Shown piece by piece: positions 58,235 to 64,000 of a stretch of 64,000 nucleotides of DNA. A program made the translations under genes and the position numbers. A model generated the notes under the pieces. That model did no database searches. It saw only the letters and a list, made by a program, of their open reading frames with translations, and had not been told where the DNA came from. This DNA comes from Saccharothrix sp. ALI-22-I (lineage in GTDB: Bacteria; Actinomycetota; Actinomycetes; Mycobacteriales; Pseudonocardiaceae), in assembly GCF_001984175.1 (NCBI RefSeq), contig NZ_MTQP01000057.1:124001-188000 (forward strand). Direction: 5' to 3'. Position 1 is the stretch's first letter. Each line of letters begins with the position of its first letter.

Positions 58235-61168
58235 CTAGGGCCGGTCGGCGGGTCCCAGTCGCGCGGCGAACGAGCTCAGCGACTCCCGGTCCGGCTGCGC
58301 GGTCTTGGTGATCAGGCTGGCCACGTGCTTCTCCACCGTCCGCGGCGAGATGTGCAGCCGGGTGGCGATCGCCTTGTTCCCCAGCCGCCCCGCCAACAGC
58401 TGGAACACCTCGAACTCGCGCACGGTCACGCCCAGCGCCCGCAGCTCGTGGGGCACCTGCTCGGACCCGGTCCGCCGCTGCGGCACCGACGCGCCCACCT
58501 GCCGCAGCAGGCCCCGGCACGCGCTGGCCACGGCCGGCTGCCCGGCCTGGTGGAAGTACTCCTCGGCGCCGCGCAGCCACATCACCGGCTCGCCCCACCC
58601 GTCGGCCACCGCAGCCTCGGCCACCAGCCGCAACCCCAGGTACCGGGCCAACGGGTAGATGGCCGCCGCCTCACGGGCCATGCGCACCGCGTGCGCCGCC
58701 TCGGCCTCCCGGCCCTCCCGACCCAGCAGCACGGCGTGCGCGAACTGGCCGAACACCCGGTTCCACCGCATCCCGGCCGCCGCGTACCGCGTCACGGACC
58801 GGTACACGTCCAGGTCGACGTCACCGGACAACGCGCCGAGCAGCAACCGCAGCCCGTGCATCCCGGACAGGTGGAACACCGTCGGCGTCTCCGCCTCGTA
58901 CGCGCTCGCCCGCGCCACGTCCTGCGCGGCCAGCGCGCGGTCCTCCTCCAGCAGCGCGCAGAACGCCCGCGCCAACCCGAAGCACAGCGGCCGTTCCTGC
59001 GAACCGACGCCGCCCAACGCGTCGAACTCGGCCAGCGCACTGTCCAGTTCGGACCGACGTCCCTGGTGCGCCGCCGCGGTCGCCTGCGCCATCAGCACGT
59101 ACAGCGACATGTTCTTGAGCTGCAACCGCCGCGTGCCCTCGCCGCACCGCGCCAGCTTCTCCGACGCGACGGCGTACTGCCCGCGCAGCACCGCGTCCAG
59201 CCCGAGGATCGCGTCGACGTTGTACGCCACGGTGATCGCGCCGACCCGCAACGCCTCCTCCCGCGCCTCGGCCAGTTCCGTCGACGACCCGTCGGCCAGC
59301 CAGTCCAGCCCGGCCAGCCGCACCACCGCGTACACGCGCTGGATGGGCAAACCGTGCTCCTCGGCCAACTCGCGGGCCCGGTTGAAGCAGTCCGTCGCCT
59401 CACCGAGGTCGCGGTCGCGCGCCAGCACGCCCAGCAGTTGCCACGTCTCGCAGCCGACCTCGGGCAGCGGCACGCGCCGCGCCGCGTCGGCGGCCCGCCG
59501 GGCCAACATCTCGGCCGACGCGATCCGGTCCGGCCCCGGCACGTTCAGCGTCAGGTTCGCGGCCACGGCGTCGAGCCACGCGTTGTGCTCGTCCGTGGCC
59601 TCGGACCCGAGCAGCGCGCGCGCCGTGTCCACGTGCACCATGCCCGCGTCCCACTGGCCCGTGGTGTTGGCCACCTGCGCGAGCTTGGTGTGCAGCTCGG
59701 CCCGCCGCACCCGGCTCAACCCGGCGGCGCTCAGCTCGTTCACCGCGTCCACCAGCGCGAACGCCCGCTCCGGCCGGCCCGCCTCGGCCAGCGCGGGCAG
59801 CAGCGAGTCCAGCACGTCGGCCCGGATCGACACGTCCACCTGGCTGGCCAGCAACCGGTGCGCGTGGTCCAGCAGCCGCACCGCGGACCCGGCCGCGCCG
59901 TCGGCCAACGCCCGCCGCCCCGCCTCCGCCAGCAACGTGCCCGCCTCGGCGGTCTGCCCGGCGTCCAACCGCAGTGACGCCACCAGCGGGCACCACTCGC
60001 CGGGCAGCCCGGGGTGCAGCGCCTGCACCGCGTCCGCGGTCCGCCGGCACAGCTCGGCCCGGTGCGGTGGCGGCAGTTGCGCCAGCAGCGCCTCGGCGGT
60101 CAACGGGTGCCGGAACGCGTACCAGTCCGGCACCGGCTCGTCCGGCGTCACGAGCTGCGCGGCCACGCCCGCGTGCAGGTGCGACAGCAGGCCCCGGTCG
60201 TCCAGCCCGGTCACCTCGCGCAGCACCGACAACGGGAACCGGTGACCCAGCACCGCGGCCACGGACAGCAGTTCGCGCCCCTGCGGGCCGAGCCGGTCGG
60301 TGCGGTGCGCGATCGCGCGCACCAGCGCGGTCGGCACGTCGATGCGCAGCTGGCCCAGCACCTGCCAGCCGTTCGGGCCGCGCACCAGCAGACCGCCGTT
60401 GACCAGGCCGTGCAGCATCTCCTCGACCACGAACGGGTTGCCCGCGCTGTCCGCCCACAGCCGTTCGGTGACCGCGTCGGGCACGTCGGGCTCGTCGACC
60501 TCCAGGCACGCGGCGACCATCCGGCGTACCTGGGCCTCGTCCAGTCGGCGCAGTTCGAGCAGCGCGCCCGCATCCCGTTGCGCGGCAAGGCGGACCACGT
60601 CCAGCGTCGGTCCGGGATCGGCGCGGGCGGTGACCAGCAGCGCGGCGGGCACCTGGTCCAGGTTGTCCACCAGGTAGTCGATCACGGCCAGCGTCTCGAC
60701 GTCCGCGTCGTGCAGGTCCTCCAGCACCACCAGGCACGGCTGCGCGCGGCCGACCACGGCCAGCAGCCGCAGCACCGCCTCGGCCAGCACCACCACGGAG
60801 TGCGCGTTGCGCGCGTCGCCGCCGACCGCCGGTCCCCACTCGGGCACCAGCCTGCCCAGCGCCGGCTGGTACGGGCCCAGTTCGCGCAGGTCCGGCCCGT
60901 CGCCGCCGCGCAGCAACGACATCAGCGCCTCGGCCAGCGGCCGGAACGGCACCATCGGCCCGATCGTGCTGCCACGCCCGCGCAGCACCCGCATACCGCG
61001 GTCGAACGCGGCGGCGGCGGTCACCCGCGCCAGCCGGGTCTTGCCGATGCCCGGCTCGCCGACGAGGAACACCGCGCGGCCACGCCTGGCGGCGGCGTCG
61101 GCCAGCGCCCGGTCGAGAACGCGGAGTTCGTCGTCGCGGCCGACCACGACCGGCGCGCGGGTGTGCAT
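58235..61168 (-). CDS. LuxR-family LAL-type transcriptional regulator
   Basis: A 977-residue large ATP-binding LuxR regulator. The N-terminal AAA-type ATPase has Walker A GEPGIGKTRLA (about residues 37-47) and a Walker B-like LVVLEDLHDAD; a long helical TPR-like middle follows; the C-terminal LuxR helix-turn-helix (about 905-965) contains VREFEVFQLLAGRLGNKAIA, then TRLHISPRTVEKHVASLI. Such regulators often switch on secondary-metabolite clusters. It lies just after the peptide/LanM-like genes on the same strand, separated by a hairpin. Confidence 0.93.
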   Translation of the reverse strand: MHTRAPVVVGRDDELRVLDRALADAAARRGRAVFLVGEPGIGKTRLARVTAAAAFDRGMRVLRGRGSTIGPMVPFRPLAEALMSLLRGGDGPDLRELGPYQPALGRLVPEWGPAVGGDARNAHSVVVLAEAVLRLLAVVGRAQPCLVVLEDLHDADVETLAVIDYLVDNLDQVPAALLVTARADPGPTLDVVRLAAQRDAGALLELRRLDEAQVRRMVAACLEVDEPDVPDAVTERLWADSAGNPFVVEEMLHGLVNGGLLVRGPNGWQVLGQLRIDVPTALVRAIAHRTDRLGPQGRELLSVAAVLGHRFPLSVLREVTGLDDRGLLSHLHAGVAAQLVTPDEPVPDWYAFRHPLTAEALLAQLPPPHRAELCRRTADAVQALHPGLPGEWCPLVASLRLDAGQTAEAGTLLAEAGRRALADGAAGSAVRLLDHAHRLLASQVDVSIRADVLDSLLPALAEAGRPERAFALVDAVNELSAAGLSRVRRAELHTKLAQVANTTGQWDAGMVHVDTARALLGSEATDEHNAWLDAVAANLTLNVPGPDRIASAEMLARRAADAARRVPLPEVGCETWQLLGVLARDRDLGEATDCFNRARELAEEHGLPIQRVYAVVRLAGLDWLADGSSTELAEAREEALRVGAITVAYNVDAILGLDAVLRGQYAVASEKLARCGEGTRRLQLKNMSLYVLMAQATAAAHQGRRSELDSALAEFDALGGVGSQERPLCFGLARAFCALLEEDRALAAQDVARASAYEAETPTVFHLSGMHGLRLLLGALSGDVDLDVYRSVTRYAAAGMRWNRVFGQFAHAVLLGREGREAEAAHAVRMAREAAAIYPLARYLGLRLVAEAAVADGWGEPVMWLRGAEEYFHQAGQPAVASACRGLLRQVGASVPQRRTGSEQVPHELRALGVTVREFEVFQLLAGRLGNKAIATRLHISPRTVEKHVASLITKTAQPDRESLSSFAARLGPADRP

Positions 61169-61206
61169 GAGCCGACCTTAGTCAACCCTTACCAGCACAT
61201 GCCAAA

Positions 61207-61236
61207 CTGCCCGCACCCCCAGTGGTGGGCGGGCAG
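61207..61236 (-). terminator. Hairpin between peptide gene and LAL gene
   Basis: CTGCCCGC pairs with GCGGGCAG and the inner ACC with GGT across a 2-nt bulge. It lies 21 nt after the stop of the small peptide gene on the minus strand, so it may end the LanM/peptide transcript before the LAL gene. Confidence 0.6.
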
Positions 61237-61256
61237 TCCGGCCGCGTGGTGACCGA

Positions 61257-61466
61257 CTAGCTGATGACCGGCGCGCTGACCGAGGTGCTGTCGGCGAGAC
61301 CCGCGGCGACGACCGCGTACGCGCCGACGGCCAGGGTCAGACCGGCCAGCGCACGCGCGCGGGCGCCGGTCTTCGTCTTGCGGGACAGCGCCATCTCCCC
61401 GGCGGGGTGGTCGCCGTCCTGGTCCTCGCTCCAGGTGGTGACCTCGTCGTGGTTGGCGTCGCTCAT
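61257..61466 (-). CDS. Small peptide coupled to LanM-like synthetase (candidate precursor)
   Basis: A 69-residue peptide. The N-terminal part is acidic (DEVTTWSEDQDGDHPAGEMA), then a basic patch (SRKTKTGARARA), a hydrophobic stretch of about 20 residues (LAGLTLAVGAYAVVAAGLA), and a Ser/Thr-rich end (DSTSVSAPVIS). It has no cysteine, so normal lanthionine rings cannot form, but Ser and Thr could be dehydrated. ATG 61466 overlaps the stop of the LanM-like gene by 4 nt. It could be a modified-peptide precursor or a small membrane protein helping the synthetase. Confidence 0.65.
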   Translation of the reverse strand: MSDANHDEVTTWSEDQDGDHPAGEMALSRKTKTGARARALAGLTLAVGAYAVVAAGLADSTSVSAPVIS

Positions 61467-64000
61467 CGGGGGTTCTCCTCGCGGGTGTAGGGATCGTGCA
61501 GGGATTCGAGCAGGAGTGCGGAGGGGACCTGCTCGGCGAAACCGAGGCGGAGCAAGCCGTATCCGATTCCCGAGAGCCCGGTGAGCAGACCGGCCGAGGG
61601 CACGCCCCCGGGGGTTCCGCATCGCGCTCCGTACTGGTCCAGCGCGCCGAGGACGAGTCCGGCGCGCCGGGTCAGCATGGCCGGTGCCAGACCGTGCCCG
61701 CGTTCCGCGAGGACGGTCAGGGCTTCGACCACGCCCAGCTCACCGTGGCACAGGCTCAGGTCTCGCAGTGGCTCGTGCACCGCCAAGGCGTTCAGACACC
61801 GGTCGAGGTGCAGGGTGTACGCGTCGACCGGTTGGTCAGGGTGGGCCGAGTGCGCGAGTACCGCGCCGGACAACCCGGAACACCAACTGTGATCCGCTTC
61901 GGCCACGTCGAGCAGACGTTGCCGCAGCGCGTGGTCGGCGCGCAGGTTCGCGCGACCGGCCACGCCGTGACGCCGGTCGCCGCCGGTGCGCGCGTAGCGC
62001 AGCAGCGCCCAGCCGACGCCCGCACGACCGCGGGCGAAACCGTCGCCGCCGGGGGAGGCGGTCAACAGCCGGTCGGCGTAGGCGCGGGCCAGCGTCCGGG
62101 CGGCGGGCAGGCCGCTCTCCGCCCGCACCGCCAGCATCGCGGCCAGTCCGCCCGCCCAACCCTCCACCAGGTTGGCCGGGTCCTCGCCGATCGTCTCCAC
62201 GGCGGCGGCGATGTCCACCGCGGTCCGCAGCCAGCCGCGGATCTCCGCGTCGTCCAGCAGGTTCGCCAGCCGGGCCAACGCGTAGCAGATGCCGCCCATG
62301 CCGTGGAACGCGCCGCTGCCCACGGCGACGGCCAACTCGGCGTCCTCGGCGAACGCCGCCAGCAGGCCGGGTATCGGGGCGAGCGCTTCGCGGGCGTAGT
62401 CGGTGTAGCGGGCCGCGCCGGTGAGCTTGCCCAACTGCGCCAGGAACAACGCCACGCCGGTGTAGCCGTTGGACAGTCCCGCGCCCATCGCGGCGACCGC
62501 CCAGTGTCGGTCGTCCACCAGCTCCAGGCCGACCCAGTTGACCCGGCCGTCGGCGGCGGTGGCGTGCGCGAGCACCTCGTCGGCGATACCGCACGCGGCC
62601 ACCAGCAGGCGTTGCGGGTCCGGGACGCCCGCCTCCAGCGGCGCGGTCACGCCCCGGCCGGTGCGGTGGTCCACCGGGCGCGGCCGGCTCGCCAGGCCGG
62701 CGCTGATCAGCCACTGCTGGTCGTGCTTGTCCACCTCGTCCAGCGCCGCGATCTTGGCCGCGACCGCGTCCAGACCGGATACCGGCAGCAGGTCGGGCAG
62801 GCGTTCGCCGGTGGACGTCCAGACATCGCGGCTGCCGGGCCGGGTGGTGAACAGCGGCACGTCACCCGCCCACAGGTCGCTCATCTCGTGCGGCACCAGC
62901 GCGCGCAGCACGTCCTCGTCCGGCGACTCGTCCCACAGCAGGTCCAGCGCGTCCTGGCGGGCCGCCGCGCCGCGCAGCGCGTCCGGGTGCGTCGACTCGT
63001 CCAGCAACGTCGCGTACAGCTGGGTCATCCGCGGCACGAACCGCACCGGCAGGTCGGCGAACCCGGCCAGAATCCCGTCCGACCGCGGTCCGTCCGGGCC
63101 GAGCAGTTCGGCGCGGTGGTCGTACAGCGCGTCGTAGCCGACCCGGAACCCGGCCAGCAGCGCGCCCTGGTAGTCGGCGGGCTCGGCTTCCCGGCCGTCC
63201 ACCACGGGGCGGTTGTGCGCTGGCGGCATCGGCGCGGGCTTGCGCACCAGCCGCATCCGGTCGGTGCCGGGGTGCAGCCACGCCACGCCGTCGGCCGGCA
63301 ACCGGTCGCCGTGGTCGCCGCCCATGCCGCCGATGTCCAGCGCGCCGTGCTCGCCCAGCAGCACGCGCGGCAGCACGGCGGTGCGGTGCACGGACCGGGC
63401 CAGTGCCTTGACCGCCGGGTCCTCCGGGATGCCGACCGTCGGGTGGAACAACGTCTCCACGTCGATCAGCACCGGCTGGTCGCCCGCCGCGATCAGGTTC
63501 TCGTAGTGCATGTCCGTGCCGTCCACCGCGTACAGCAGCGCGATCAGCGCGCCCAACCGGTGGTAGAACCGGCCGACCTCGGTGACGTCCGCGCACGGTG
63601 CGTGCTCCACGAACTCCAGCCACCCGTGGCCGGGCCGGGTGATCGCGCGCGGTAACCGCAGGCCGAGACCGGTGTGCCCGTCGAACCACGTCAGCAGGTC
63701 GTCGAACGCCCGGTGCAGCGCCACCGGCCGCGGCTTGTAGACGACCCGGCGGCCGTCGGCGAACGTCAGCACGGCCACCGAACGGCCGCGCGCGTGCAGG
63801 TCGCCCCGAGCGGACTCCACGTGCGCCAACGGGCCGGGGTCGCGGCCGTCGAGCAGGACCCGCACGATCTCCGGCCGGTCGAGCGCGAACCGGTCCAGCA
63901 GTTCGCGCTGCGCCTCGACCGCGTGCAGGCACGCCTGGCCGAGCAGCCGGGCCAGCACCGGGTAGCGGCCGAACAGCGTGGGCAGGTCGACGTGCCGGAC
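61463..64000 (-). CDS. LanM-like type 2 lanthipeptide synthetase, C-terminal 845 residues
   Basis: The frame is open to the right edge, so the N-terminus lies outside the window. The dehydratase domain shows VYKPRPVALHRAFDDLLTWF, DMHYENLIAAGDQPVLIDVE and TLFHPTVG, matching kinase-like and phosphate-eliminating residues of LanM. The C-terminal LanC-like cyclase domain has the zinc ligands: Cys in HSWCSGLSGA and Cys-His in SLCHGELGVVEA. Both activities thus look intact. It should phosphorylate and dehydrate Ser/Thr of a leader-bearing peptide and join them to Cys. The coupled small gene downstream lacks Cys, so the true substrate may be elsewhere. Confidence 0.9.
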   Translation of the reverse strand, partial: VRHVDLPTLFGRYPVLARLLGQACLHAVEAQRELLDRFALDRPEIVRVLLDGRDPGPLAHVESARGDLHARGRSVAVLTFADGRRVVYKPRPVALHRAFDDLLTWFDGHTGLGLRLPRAITRPGHGWLEFVEHAPCADVTEVGRFYHRLGALIALLYAVDGTDMHYENLIAAGDQPVLIDVETLFHPTVGIPEDPAVKALARSVHRTAVLPRVLLGEHGALDIGGMGGDHGDRLPADGVAWLHPGTDRMRLVRKPAPMPPAHNRPVVDGREAEPADYQGALLAGFRVGYDALYDHRAELLGPDGPRSDGILAGFADLPVRFVPRMTQLYATLLDESTHPDALRGAAARQDALDLLWDESPDEDVLRALVPHEMSDLWAGDVPLFTTRPGSRDVWTSTGERLPDLLPVSGLDAVAAKIAALDEVDKHDQQWLISAGLASRPRPVDHRTGRGVTAPLEAGVPDPQRLLVAACGIADEVLAHATAADGRVNWVGLELVDDRHWAVAAMGAGLSNGYTGVALFLAQLGKLTGAARYTDYAREALAPIPGLLAAFAEDAELAVAVGSGAFHGMGGICYALARLANLLDDAEIRGWLRTAVDIAAAVETIGEDPANLVEGWAGGLAAMLAVRAESGLPAARTLARAYADRLLTASPGGDGFARGRAGVGWALLRYARTGGDRRHGVAGRANLRADHALRQRLLDVAEADHSWCSGLSGAVLAHSAHPDQPVDAYTLHLDRCLNALAVHEPLRDLSLCHGELGVVEALTVLAERGHGLAPAMLTRRAGLVLGALDQYGARCGTPGGVPSAGLLTGLSGIGYGLLRLGFAEQVPSALLLESLHDPYTREENPR

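Noticed and set aside
1..64000. CRISPR arrays, tRNA or rRNA genes, insertion sequences, integrases
   Set aside because: None seen: the tandem repeats lack spacers, and no transposase, integrase or cloverleaf sequence was recognised.

Overview
The window is a GC-rich (about 70% or more) actinomycete chromosome segment. Three things point to a soil actinomycete, most likely a member of the Pseudonocardiales such as Saccharothrix, Lentzea or Actinosynnema: the codon bias, frequent GTG/TTG starts, and the gene families present (LmbU-type regulator, CU044_5270/ECF sigma pair, mycothiol-type isomerase fold, DyP peroxidase, PAC2 protein, secreted chitin- and cellulose-degrading enzymes). The genus is an inference from gene content and was not checked by any search. 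No rRNA, tRNA, insertion sequence, integrase or CRISPR array was recognised.

Layout. 0-14 kb: the 3' end of gcvP, then small regulator/enzyme units. These are DUF3224 with a divergent WYL regulator, an ArsR/membrane-protein/reductase operon, a substrate-binding/VWA hybrid, an MFS transporter, an ECF sigma factor with its CU044_5270 partner, an orphan LmbU-family regulator, and a pair of CNNM/CorC-type membrane proteins. 13.3-17.6 kb: a LacI repressor facing a three-gene, translationally coupled sugar-catabolic operon (oxidoreductase, DUF993 aldolase-like protein, sugar isomerase) with a perfect palindromic operator between them. 17.6-21.8 kb: DyP peroxidase, beta-lactamase-like hydrolase, SDR and GNAT enzymes.

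21.9-33.1 kb is the polysaccharide part: a GH9 cellulase behind a doubled CebR-type operator, a GH19 chitinase behind a DasR-type site, and an AA10 chitin monooxygenase that shares a second DasR-type site with a divergent NlpC/P60 peptidoglycan hydrolase. Among them sit an alpha/beta hydrolase-methyltransferase fusion with unusual codon use and a DUF305 lipoprotein. 33-45 kb: pseudouridine synthase, a TetR/DUF4386 pair, decayed isoprenoid genes around an intact polyprenyl synthetase, a GntR regulator, and a second isomerase/oxidoreductase operon behind two adjacent palindromes. 45-58 kb: a Tat-exported isomerase-like protein, secreted small proteins, a racemase, an ABC exporter, a deletion scar joining two truncated genes, PAC2, chorismate mutase, an orphan PaaZ, an aldo/keto reductase, MOSC, and a cyclophilin. 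58-64 kb: a LuxR-type (LAL) regulator and, running off the right edge, a LanM-like lanthipeptide synthetase whose stop overlaps the start of a small, cysteine-free, Ser/Thr-rich peptide gene. That peptide/LanM pair is the best candidate for an unusual system in the window.

Two patterns cut across the regions. Short tandem or direct repeats lie repeatedly at gene 3' ends (3.83, 21.2, 27.7, 29.0, 51.7 kb). Strong hairpins lie between or inside the ends of convergent genes (10.75, 17.5, 56.0 kb). There are also several clear gene remnants (24.6, 36.9, 38.6, 50.1 kb) and two copies of an approximately 85-bp dispersed repeat (19.1 and 34.0 kb).
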